NCBI RefSeq assembly: GCF_014898055.3
Contig: NW_026555331.1
Location: 109,923,194-109,987,193, forward strand
Origin: Talpa occidentalis
Taxonomy: Eukaryota; Chordata; Mammalia; Eulipotyphla; Talpidae
DNA: 64,000 nucleotides
Reading direction: 5' to 3'
Shown here: positions 37,101 through 50,400 of the stretch, in pieces
How positions within the stretch are numbered: position 1 is the stretch's first letter
Layout: each line of letters starts with the position of its first letter
Position numbers and translations under genes: made by a program
Notes under the pieces: generated by a model
Told to the model about the DNA's origin: nothing
What the model saw: only the letters and a program-made list of their open reading frames with translations
The model's database searches: none

Positions 37101-40100
37101 GTGCAATTCTGGGAGAACTAGTTATGTGCCTAAGAAAATAAGATTAGTATTTACAAATTTGAAAATGCCAAAACTCTGAGTGAACAAAAGAGGAGATTTC
37201 ATTAGAGGACAAACATATGATATGCTCCCACAAGGAAGTCTTAATACTTTATATTGTTAACACAAACCCAATCAAAACTCCACTGACATTTTGGGAAGAC
37301 CTGAGAAAATGATTCCAAAGACTGAGAGCATAAATGTCAAAGAACATCAAGAAAACTTGAAAATGATAAGCACAAGGGCCTGGGATGTGCTATATCAGAT
37401 ATCTAAGTATCATCAGGAAATTTTATCAATTTACAGATTTACAACAATATAATACTGGTAGGTTGATAAGGAGAGTAAGAACTACCATGGTAACAACTTA
37501 GAATATGATAAATGGAGAAGTATACTAAGTAGGAAAGGAATATGTTAGCACATGATTGGGGGTCACTTGGAAAACATACATAGTAACATACCTATTTTAG
37601 ATCTCATCAAAGTAAATGTGGAATGAATTAACATTTAAATAAAAACTAGAAAACAATAAAGTAATAGAAAATCTATAGTTGATTATATATTCATATAATT
37701 TTGGAGTGGGGAATATATCTTTATAATAAAGAGTGTATATTATAAATCTATAATATAGATTTTTATATAAGGATTATATATCTTTATAATATGGAAATCA
37801 TGAAGACACAGAATAATAGTTTTCATGATAAAATATTCTCCTTATCAAAAACAAAAAACTGATTTCTAAACTGGTGAGAAGATGCCAACATGTATGACTA
37901 AAAAAAAAAAAAAAACACAATATTCTTAACATATTCTTAAGCTTTTATAGATCAATAAGAAAAAAAGAGGAACAATTCAAGAAAAAAATTGGGTTACAAA
38001 TACAAACAGGACATCCTACAAAAGAAAGCACAAATTTTTACCTATTAAACTGGCAAAGCTGACAAAATGATGATAGTATTCAACAAGGGTGAAAATAAAA
38101 GGGCACTCCTGGCCATGACATTAACAATTTTTCTTGAGGGAAACTGGGCAATATGTGTCTAAATTAGGAAAATGCATAAAGACAGAGTAGAATAGATGTC
38201 AGCAGGAGCTGGGGGAATAGAAATTGATTGTTTAATGGGTACAGATTTGCTGTTTGGGATAATGAAAACATTTTGAAAAGAGATAATGGTGATGGTTGCA
38301 TGATACTGTGCCTTAAAGTCACTGAATTGTATACTTAAAGGTAGTTAAAATGGTAAACTTTGTTATATATATTTACTGCAATTAAAAAAAAAAATCCCAT
38401 TGGGGCCTCCCTGGTGGCGCAGCAGTTGAGTGCTGGGTTGCGAAGCTGCCCGCAGCCTCTGCAGCACAGGTTCCATCCCCGGCCACTGGGTGAGGGTCCC
38501 ACATGGTGTGCAGACCTCTCCTGCCGCCCGCTGCTCCCCTCAGCAGTGTACTTGGTCAGTCTGCCTGCTCTGCTCTCTGCTCTGACTCTGGTGAATTCTC
38601 TTGTCCTCCCACGCTTCTGACTGTACCCAGTGCTTGTATAAATAAATAAATTAATTAAAAAAAAAACATTGTATGATCTAAACATTTAATAAACCATTCT
38701 ATTATTGAACATTAAGTGTTTCTCAAAAATTTTATTAAAAATAACATTATGATAAAAATATGTATATCCTTTGATTCAGCATTGTTTTTAGTATATATCC
38801 TATGATAAAAATAAAGACTATGTATAAAGATATACATTTTCCTCCTGATACGATTTGTTACAAAAAAAAAATAAACTTAAATAACTAGTACATAGGATTG
38901 GTTGAAAAATTTATGGTACACAATAGAAAATTAAACAGACATTAAAAATTGTGCTACAGACATACATCTATTAATAAAATAGGGAGGATAAAAGAGAAAT
39001 GGGAGAAATAAGGGAGAACTGAATAAAAATAGCATGCATAGAAAATTTTAAAGGAGGAAATGTTTGTAAAAGCATAGGAAAACTTCTGGAAAAAACATTA
39101 AATTTTTTCCAGGGGTTATCTCTGAATAAATGGCATATTGTTACTTTTTAATTTTAATTTAATTTTATGTTATCAGTATTTTTCTGTATTACCGTGAAAC
39201 TTTTTTGTAAAAATAAATGAACAAAAAACTTTTTAAGAAAACATAAAAAACTTAGTTTTTTCTTTCTCAAAAGTAACACTGTGACTGCTTAATATACAAA
39301 GGGCTCCTTCCCTCCCCCCAAAACAAAGAGACCAAGAGACTGACTTTGTGTTATTTATCATGTGTAACCTGCATATAATTGTTTCCCTGGACTAAATAAC
39401 TATAAATTAGATTGTATTAAGAAATCCCTTGGGATGTTTTGTTTGCTTCTTAGCAGTCTGTTTTAGGTATATGTGCAAAACATCTGACGAAAATCCACTT
39501 TTGCTAATGAGCCAGGTTTCCTTTTATAAGTATAGAAAAAGACTACACATCTAGGACGTGAGAGATTCAGGTTTCTGAATGGAACCTAGTAAAATTAGAG
39601 CAGAATGTCTTTGAGAGTATTCTAAAAGCTTGTGCAATTGTAGAAGATATAATACAATCAGTTTAGAGACATAAGGCAAACAGATCTAATCCTAACGGCA
39701 TTTTTGTTTGGGTGTCCCACATAGAAGTTGTAAATCTGAAACAGGAAACTAGAAATCATTAAGGTCACATATTTATAACATCATATTCAATTAGGTTAGA
39801 AAAGTGCAATTTCTGTCATCATGTCATAAAAAGATGTGTTTTTCTCTCAGATCTCTTCTTAAGAGAAGCTCCCTATATTGTTACAGATAGGGCTGTTTTC
39901 AATCAGTTACAAGGAGCAATTCAATTACTAGATGGTTTAGTGCAGTAACTGACTCCAGACTAATTTAATTTCTTTGGGTCTCTAAAGATCAATTGATCTG
40001 ATTTGTTCCATCCCCAAAGGCTGTTTAGGAAAAATTCAGACTTAAATACCTGGAAATGAAATCCAAAACCTTGGCCAATTTCACACTACTTAGGTCATCT

Positions 40101-43100
40101 TGCAAACTTCAGCTAGTCACATAAGATGATCTCTTGGCCTTCAGACCATTGAAAGCTACTTAGCTTCATGTACATGTGAGTGCTCTCCACATCAGGATGC
40201 TTATTCAATAAGTGGAAAATGTGGCTGCATGCATTATCGAATCTGTCATTCTAAAGGGCAGTCAGTCTGGAGAGTCATATCTCATGCACACATGTGCAAC
40301 TAAGGGGCTATTTTTACTCTAAGAATAGTTTATTAAGACTGATAAAAGTAGATCTAGATGGGGAAAAGTATGCTCGTCTAATAAGATGAGAAACTTATAA
40401 TTAATTTACACTGTTAGATTGATAAAGTGCTTTTATAAATGTCATCTTACATTGTTTTCTTAATTAACTTGTGAAGTGAGCAGGGTTAGTCTCTCCATTT
40501 TCTAGATGAGGAAACAGACTCGGAGGTTAGGTGACTTCTCCAAGGTCGCTCAGTCAATAAAGGCAGAGTTGGGTCTCGAGCCCCTGCCTTTGTTTCCCAA
40601 TAGATCATGCCACCCCCAATCTGAGGAGATATGACATACATTATAAAAGGAATCACACTTACCCGCTGAGTCACTGTCTTCAGTATTACCTGCCACCTGA
40701 CTAAAACTGGAAAAAGCTCACTTTATAACTTCAGCTGCGTAAACCTAATCTGAATCAGTGCCTCTGGCAAAGGGGAAACCTAAATGAGAGCAGCCTCTTT
40801 GCTCGCCTAAGCCCCAACTACTAGAAGAGTTACCCACTTGGTCTCTCTCTGCATTCTCTAATGGATTTTCAACTAAAACTGAAGCATCTTTCCTTGATCT
40901 CAATACCCCAACAACTTACCATGCTCTCCAATTAATTAATCTTTCTTTCCTAATCAAACCCCATAGTTCCAGTCCGATATACAGTCTCCCCTGAAGGTTT
41001 TTCTGCCCAACTGAGTCTCTATATCTGTTCCCCCCATATCAAAACTACCTCACTATGTTCTGCCACCTGGAAAGTCATAAGGAAGATTATATAGATGTTG
41101 CTAAAATATGTAATCCCTTAATTTCTGTTGTCAGGTCAGATTGGGGACTAGTGCTGAGGTCAGATTTGACCATGTGACAGGTAACAAAGAAATGTGGAGC
41201 AGCTGGCAGGGAAATCACACAAAGATTTAGAGATAAGATAAAGCAGAGGGCTGGTGACTAGGGCATGCCACCTGTCAATACAAACTTCAGACCACATAAA
41301 AAAATGTCCAGAAGATGAATAATTGCTTAAGAGCTAATACAAAACACAATGACTATAGTTGAAAACACTGCACAGTATAACTGAAATTTACTGAGAGTAG
41401 AACTTAAAAGTTTTCATTAAAATAAAAAGATAAGATAAAATAAAAAAGAATGTTTACAGAAAGTTACATATTATCTTTAAGAGGTACAAATAATTAGTTT
41501 GAAATATGCATTTTTTGACATTCTTGTGGGACAAACTGTGGATCTCAAAATAGTCACTCTCATGACAGTTACTGCCTCATACTATGTGAACCATTTTAAT
41601 TCAGTAAAAAGTGGGGTAAGGTACAGGCACAAGACTGTCATTTGTCTTCCTAAAGGTTCTGAGACAAGATGTCTCTCCTATTAAATACAAGCAGTCTACA
41701 CTACTGGTAAAACGATAAGCCCTGAATTAAATTACATCTCTCTGCTCCGAAATTCCAAGCTACCAATAAACTCTTTGTGTTAGCAAATATATCCACTTCT
41801 GAAGGCAATAATCCATCAAAATTCCATTTCTCTGCAAATTGCCACTGAAGACAAAGTTTGATATCATCAAGAAGACTGAGTCATTGATAACAATGAAGCT
41901 CTATATTTTTTACAGCTGAATAAATGCCCTAATCAAAGAAATCACTTCACTCAGAAATTGAGCATAGGCTAGATCCAGTTGTAGCAGCTAGCAAAGCAAA
42001 TCTACAGTGTTTTTACTAAAGGAGGGATGTGGGGGGCAGAGGATCAGAGATTATGCAGTAAAGTTATGGCTGCTTAGCACTGAAAGGAGAGCACCACTGC
42101 AAACTCACTCCTCTCTTTTATCTTGTCTGGACAAAACAGTAAACCAAAGATTTTCTTTACCTCTCAATGTCAGTGAGCCTGGAGGAGTCCCGGAATCCTT
42201 TGGCAAAAGGGTTGCTATCTATTTTCAGCTTGGTTATCTGAAAAGGAAAGATTGGATAACAAAACAGTATCATTTCTGAAGTCAAGAAAGTAAAATCAGA
42301 AATAGCATGTTTATTTCCCATGGTACTCCAAGAATATCTTAAGTCTCTCAGTATCATGAGAAGGGTCGAGAATACTAAAGAAAGTTCTCAGGAGGGGGGA
42401 TCACAGTCGCCTAGTGCAATTGTCAGAGAAGGCCTCAAAGAAAAGGAGGTATTTGAGGATGGGTTGATTCTAGAGAACAGTCACTAAATAAGAATCAAAT
42501 TACTCTGTCTGTTGTATCCTTCCACATCATTTCAAGAACACTATGCTTTCGGGGGTGGGGGGAGTAAGAAAAACTTCCTACTAAGAATCACAGCCTGAAG
42601 TATTTACTGTGTCCATGCTGTGCCAGTCATAACCCCCACATTATTATTATTAATGCAGAAGACCATTCAATCATATGCGCTGTGCCTCCAAGGAAATATA
42701 TCAGTACATTAGGTGGTGAAGCAAAAATTATAAAGGAACACTGATTAAAAGATAATCCACTTGTAAAATTCCTGAATGCTAGAGCTGAAAGGAACCTAAG
42801 AGGACCAAACACAGTAAGTCAGTATGTGAATTAGAGAAACAGAAACCTTGAGGATATGTTATCATTCATCGATATCAAAATTATAACCCATGTGCATCTT
42901 TAGAGAAATACACAAAGGGTCTTTTTCTGGAAAAAGATGGATATAAGTCTTCCTCCTTCAAAGTTAAGAGTGTAAAAAAAAAAAAAATACACACTCCAAA
43001 TACAGTTTGAGACAGTTTTTGCCAAAAGGCAGGAGTGTATTTACTATTCATTTTAAACCATGAACACCTAAAGAAATGCTTTTTTCTTACCAAAAAAAAA

Positions 43101-46100
43101 GGCATTTTTATCCTTGTTAATTTTCTTAATGTGAGCTAACTAGTGCATAAGTTGCAATGAAATGATTTACCTGGCTAAATATAGAGCTTCCCACATTGTC
43201 TTGCCAAGAGAACTGCAATTCCCTATCACTAACACTGCCAAGTTATAGATTGGTTATTTGAGACTACTAATTTTTAGGGGCACTTGTCATTGTCTCAGAA
43301 ATGTATATTTTTAGCTCATGAACACTCATTCTTTTTTTTTTTTAAGATTTATTTTATTTATTTATACAAGCACTGGGTACAGTCAGAAGCACGGGAGGGT
43401 GAGAGAATTCACCAGAGCCAAAGCGGGGAGCAGAACAGGCAGAAGGACCAAAGTACATTGCTGAGGGGAGCAGCAGGCGGCAGGAGAGGTCTGCGTGCCA
43501 TGTGGGATCCTCGCCCAGGGGCCAGGGATTGAACCGGAGCAGCAGAGGCTGCGGGCAGTTTTGCAACCCAGAGCTCAACCACTGCGCCACCGGGGAGGCC
43601 CTGAACACTCATTCTTGATCAGCCAGAAAGTGTTAATTTCTTATTCAGCCTACTTAATGTGAAATGGTAAACAGCTTTGTCTCAAACATGACCACTGCTC
43701 AAATGTTCAAGAATTTATGAAGGGTGAAGTCTGCTTCAGCTGTTCTCTCCAACTAGGATATAGCTTATAAGGTCAATTTTTAGGACGAAGGAGAAAGTTT
43801 TAATTTCAGTGAAATAAATTAAAGACATTTTCTAAAGTTTTAGAAATCAGCATGTTGTAAAATTATAAAAGAGCAATACGAATTTAAAATTCTCAAGGAT
43901 AGGAGCTGTCTCTTTCTATTGAATAATTATAAGTTAAAATATTTTATATTTCTACAGTGCTTTATAGTTCATGAAAATACATTCACATTAATTCACCACC
44001 AAATATTTAATGAGGATAGATTACTTATTGTACACTATGCTAAATGTTGGATTATGCAAAGATAAATATCTCATAGTTCACCCCAAAGGAGGTTAAAATT
44101 CCAAGGAGCAGGCAGAGCAATGCACAGCTGTCCTGAACAAGAAGTGACACTGAAGAGGGTGGCATCATATCCACGTAAGTGTTACATCCTCGTCAGTGCT
44201 AGTGATATTAAGGGTAAAACAAATCCAGAGGAAAATTTCAGCCTGAAACTGTTAGGTAGAACATTAAATTAAATTAAGGCTTCTTTCAAGTTCAATTCCT
44301 ACATGCTCATTTATAAAATTAAGTGGTGAATATATTTTTTAAAGATTTATTTATTTATGCATACAAGAATGGGGTTTCAGGCCAGAGGAGCGAGGGGTGA
44401 GAGGATTCACCAGAGACAGAGGGGAACTGAACAGGCAGACTGACCAAAATACACTGCGGAGGGTAGCAGTGGGCAAGTCAGGAGAGGTCTGCTGCACCAT
44501 GTGGGCTGCTCCCTGGCCAGGGATCGAACTTGTGCTGCAGTGGCTGGGGTAAGCTTCATAGGTTGCATCTTAACCCCTTGCGCCACGAGGGAGGCCCAAG
44601 AGGTGAATCGATTTAACAATGGATAAAAATTTGTGGGGACAATGGCAGATAGCATGTGATGAAAAAACTAATTTCAAAAAAAGTACTTCAATAGCCAGCA
44701 TTCTAAAATGTGACAGATCAAGCTTTGAGTCTTTACAAACAGAAAGGATAGAAATTATTACCTGTTATAATAAATAAAGAGGGACTTTAAATCTACATTG
44801 CTCCTGATAATGACTTTGAGAATTACATTTGTTGTCCTTCATTATTGCCCAAAGGTAAAGACCACTGGCTCAGAATGTGGTGATCATAGAGTTGTCATAG
44901 GGAGTAAACACTATACATGTGTGTTGTTCAACTGATGTGTCACCTTATATAACATCATTACCATACCATAACTTTGAATGAGGAAGTGAACTATATTCAA
45001 CTAAATTTTCATATTTGATTTATTCTAAATAACTATTATTTTCTATTTTCAGTATCTTTTTAGTTCTTTCAAGATCCTCAAGAGTGTCAAAAGTAACTCT
45101 TTTCTTTATATTTTGATGTAATTTCAAACTGTAGCAAAGTTTTGAAAACAGTATGTACACACAGATTTACCTATTAGTTACAGCAATGACTGAACTTTAG
45201 CGCACTGGTTAGAAAAGGAGCTCAAGACAATAACCAAGTACTTACTTTTTTTAGGAGCTGTTTTATCTATTTCCAGAGAAAATAGTTGTGTTTGGGAGGT
45301 AGTGGGAAAATTTTTATGAAATGTAATGTAGGAAAGAAAAAGAAGAAAAGCTGTCTGGGTCTCCTATAACTACAACTGTGCATGGGCCCTTGATGGCCAT
45401 AACAATCTTGAACAGGTTTCACAGAGGATCGATTAGTAGCAGAAAGACCATGGGCTGAACTTCCTGATGAATCCACCGTACTTGCTATGTTAGTATATTT
45501 GGGCTCTATTGGGATATTAACAACAACCACCCCAGAAATGTTTGTTGAACTTTGCTTCAAGAACAAGCAGTTAGAGATAATATGATTTCATCTTTTCACC
45601 ATGATAGTTTAGGTGAAGTCTTTTTTTTAATATATACATCCAAAAGGGCAGATTTATTAAGAAAAGAGAGGTATCAACATAGTCATAGGCGAGCAGGCAA
45701 ACTAGCCCTGAAAGGAACAGGTAATTGTTAAAAGAGAAGTCTGCATAGACACAGGTGGGAAGTCTAGGGACAAGAGCTGCTGAAGCTCTTGAGTTCACAT
45801 AAAAAAGCATTTTATTTTGCTTTCTAATTTTAAGATACAATAAATTTTTAATAGCAAAAATTTCACATTCTAGGTCGGGCATAGACTTTATTCCATGGAT
45901 GTTTAAATAAAAGCCCATAGTTAAATTGAAAGGAATTCATTCCTGAAGGTATAGTTTTACATCCATTTATGAAATTTAGGATAACTGAAAATGGTAACCT
46001 CTTGAGAACTGATGAAAATACCTGAGTTATTAGACAGCTGGACATCATTTCATTTGCTCCCCAAATATAGAACAATGCTGTTCAAGAGTGTCAACCATGT

Positions 46101-47396
46101 CACAGGTACTACTTAAACAAGGACCCAAAACAGTCAACTATCTAACATAACAGGTGAAGAAACCTATGTGAAAACACTGGTATGTTTCTTTATAATTCAA
46201 AAATAAGCTTTTAAGCAGCAATGTTTTTCATTTCATTAAATGAAAGTATTAACAAGGAGAGCAGTATATATTTAAGAAATCCTGCAGCTTAGTGTTTATT
46301 TACATATATGCAAATCACTGACTAATTCGGGCCAAAATACACCCCTGTTTTGTCATATATTATCTTAATGATAACAAACACAAAGCATTTCCTAACCTGA
46401 AAAGCTTACTCTTTCAACATCTCCTTAATCTGTAGATAAATGAAGGCGTGAAGGCCTAAGCAAGGGGCAAGTTTTGAGTCTGAGAGCTATAAGGAAGAAA
46501 AGGGGATCTTTTCCACTGGCTATTATTCCACATGATGTCACTGGACTCTGAATATGTCACTGGACTCTGAATCTGTCTGGGGTTCCCAGCCACAGGTGAA
46601 ATTGGCCCTCAGAGACCATTTCCCCAATTATCAGGAAAAGATCTGTCCAAAGGCATTTCAAAATGAAACCTGACCTCCACTTCAACTCTACAGCCATGGT
46701 CTGCCTGCTCAAAAACAACGAATGACCTTTAAATCTTAAATTATTAAATAGTTTGTTGAAAGTGTAATGTATTTATCTTTTATCTAATAATGTAAAGAAA
46801 TGCAATCATATCCTTGCAAAAACCAGGGAAAGAAATAGCAAAGAAATATCCCATTTTCATTACTTCTAAAGAAAATTACCAGCTACAATTAATGAGAAGC
46901 TTTTTCACAAATTCTATTGGAAACTTTAATTTTGTTTTCAACATATATAAAAATAATTGTTCTCTCCAATATTTAAGAGGTATGAAGGTGAGCTTAATGT
47001 GAACTTCTAAATCCTCATCCTCTCTTTTCTCACTGTTCTCTACGCATGGAAAAATTCTAGCAGTTACACTAAATACATATTTATTTTGTTTGGTATCTAT
47101 ATATTTACCTTATTATATGTTTGCTATCAGAAAATCAGTACACAAACATGGTATAACAATAAAGAAGCAGTAGATATGGGGAGGCCCACAAAGAATGAAA
47201 AATAACTTTAGAAAATTGCATAGATCAAGTGAAATACTAAACCTACAAATTGGTTTCTTCACTCCATGTTTATAGAACACTTGCTATATAAATTTTTAGT
47301 CATCTTATGAGGTCTACAAGCCATTTACAAAACTCATCTATTTGATTAGCAAATCAAATCTATTAAGTGACTTTCATTCACAGGCATGTGTGTGTG

Positions 47397-47427
<31 letters not shown>

Positions 47428-50400
47428 GACATCGTGCTAGCTATTACAGTTTTAAAAGTGGATGTATAGAAATAAACTCAAATACAGCAGGATCTACTGG
47501 AAAAATTAGTTCTAAATCTAATCATTTCTATTGTGTATTATGAAGCAAAAAATATATCCTAATAAGATTAATCTTTATATCTAATGATGCCAGTAGGAAC
47601 AGCTACACACAGTAGCTGGATTTCAAGGCCATTTATAATCTCAGAAATAAACATTTGCTAAAGGTCCAACAACTCTTGGTGTGTATGTTTATTAGTATCT
47701 TAACCTATTTTAATTTAGCAACATATTCTAATTCAGCATTCAAACCTTGACACTGTCAATGGCCACATCTTCGGCTTTGCCATCTAGCATGCAGTCACCA
47801 GAAAGCAGGAATTGAGACCCCTAAGATCAAATCCTCAAGATATTTCTGTCATTTTACCAGACTTGTGAACTTGGGTTTGTGTCTGACCCTCAGCTTCTTC
47901 ATCTACAAAGAGGGACTCATATGGCCTTCATCAGGGGATAGTGTCGGAATTAACTGAGGTATGGAGAAAAAAATGTGGAGAATTTTCTGTATAAAAAGTA
48001 ATGAATCTAAACTATTAACTTTGTTAGATCCTAGTTTAGGGGGTTGGAGGTTTTGAAGTTATAAAAGACAATTGTTGGTCCATTTTGAAAGTGTTAGTAT
48101 AAACTGAATTTTAGATCATAATAAGGAATGATTATTATCAATTTTCCTAGCTATGATAAAGACATTATGGTTGCAAATATATATATTCTTATTGTCAGCA
48201 AACATTTGCAAAGGTGTTTATAGGTAAAGTATGAGGTATGCGACTTAGTTTGAAGTGATTCAGGCAAGAGAAAAATATATATATTCTACATGTGTGTGAT
48301 ATATATTACATGTATAACACATTACATGTGTGTAAGCATATGTATACATATGTACAAAGAAAGAGAGAGAGAGATGGGGAAGATGGGTAAAGCAAATATG
48401 ACAAAATACTATTTATTCAATCTAGGTGGAGAGTTCATGGGTTCTTTTTTACCATTTAACTTTTGATTAATTTGAAATTTATCTAAATAAAAATTTGAGG
48501 GCCTCCCTGGTGGTGCAAGGGGTTAAAGCACAGCACTGCGAAGCTATCCACAACCTCTGCAGCATGAGTTTGATCCCCAGCCATAGAGCTACCCAAATGG
48601 TGCAACAGACCTCTCGTCTCACCCACTGTTCCCCTCAGCAGTGTATTTCAGTCATTCTGCCTGTTCTGTTCCCCACTCTGTCTCTGGTGAATCCTTTCAC
48701 CCCCCACACCTCTGGCCTGAACCCCAGTTCTTGTATGCATAAATAAATAAATCTTAAAAAATAAATAAATAATTAAAAAGTTGATGGAAAATAAAGAATT
48801 AAATGAGATGATGTCATTAAAGCATCTTATTAGGTGCAGTTAGTGGTGGAGATGCTCTGACCACAAATTTAGGACAATCACCATGGCCATATTACACTCA
48901 CTGTGATACAGCGAACAGCACCCAGCACACAGCAAGTAAGTGGTGAGCATTTGCTGAAAAAAAAATGAACATAATATCCCTCTGGAAATAATATCAGAGT
49001 CCATCAGAATCAAAAGCTAAGAGAAAATGAAGTTCTGCTTCCTAAGAACACCAGCAGGCTTCTACAGCTCAGAGGATAAGAATAATTCTTAACTTCTAAC
49101 CACGTAGGTTCAAATCTGTGAGCACTTTGGATGAATTCTTTGACTCCACACCTCAATTTCCCAGCTGGAAAATGTGGAATAAAAAAGCTATTCCTATCTC
49201 ATAGCATCAATGTAAAGATTAAGTAAGTTAATGCAGTTAAAATGGTGCCTTACTCAATAGGTATCCAAATAAGAGCTATTTTTATAATATGAGATTTCGG
49301 CTCCATCTTTTTGTTCTTCCTGAAGAATCTAGACCAAAGACTCTCTGCATGTCTCCTCCAGTTGACCACCCCACTCTAGACTCTGGAGCTTCTATCAAGC
49401 AGCACTTAACAGCTTCTATCAAGCAGCTCCTCAGTATCCTTACCATAAAACCAAGATAAGAGGAAAGCAACAGTCCTAGTTGCCTACAACTACCCAAACA
49501 AAAGCAAGATATGAAGACAGAGAGGGGCTACACATAGCCAAATTTGTCAAGTAAAGTGACAATGTGAGTTCCTTTTACTGAAAGGAACTCTACCTCTGGT
49601 TCTTCCTGACTATGGGAAAATTACTTATCCTCTTGTGGCTTCACATTCCTCACCATAGAGTGTGATTATCACCCCAAGCCATTCAGGATTACGCTGAACA
49701 TGAAAGAAGAAAACCTAAGAGCAGGGAATATCTAAGAGCACCTGGCTCTGAATAAGACTTTGATAATACTTACTGAGTTGAACTAACTTTTTTTTTTTTT
49801 TTAAGATTTATTTATTTATTTATACAAGCACTGGATACAGTCAGAAGCACGGGAGGGCGAGAGAATTCACCAGAGCCAGAGGGTAGAGCAGAACAGGCAG
49901 ACTGACGAAGTACACTGCTGAGGGGAGCAGCAGGAGAGGATGGCAGGAGAGGTCTGCACGCCATGTGGGACCCTCACCCGGCGGCCGGGAATCGAACCGG
50001 TGCTGCAGAGACTGTGGGCAGCTTCGCAACCCAACACTCAACCACTACACCACAGGGGAGGCCCGAACTAACTTTTATGGATGAAGGAAAGCATAAATTT
50101 TAAATTTGATGTATAACAGAAGGAAATATATAACTCAAAATTGTAAATTAAGTATTTTGATGCTAGTTACACAACTGCTTATATACCATAACTTATTATC
50201 TAAAGAAACATTTGAAAATACTTTTACTAGAATTATCTTACCCTAGGTTACAGCTGAATGAGCCTCACAAAATATCTAAAGTATCAATATTAATTTAGTC
50301 AAAAGAATTGAACTACTAAATTTTATGACTCAGTGACTGTAGGTTATACACCTCATGTGGCTCTACCAGGAGGAAAAGGAAGTAAGTTATTTTCTAGAGA

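Larger units (their letters stand above)
26754..42160 (-). other. TBX20: TBX20 intron 6 (15.4 kb)
   Basis: Largest intron. It contains L1 tails, an L2-like segment, a nested MER5A/MaLR pair, a 344-bp tandem duplication, a hAT element, two SINEs, a long worn L1 and a MIR, each listed separately. 26860-27900, 29350-31500 and 39250-40430 hold no repeat I can name. Confidence 0.85.
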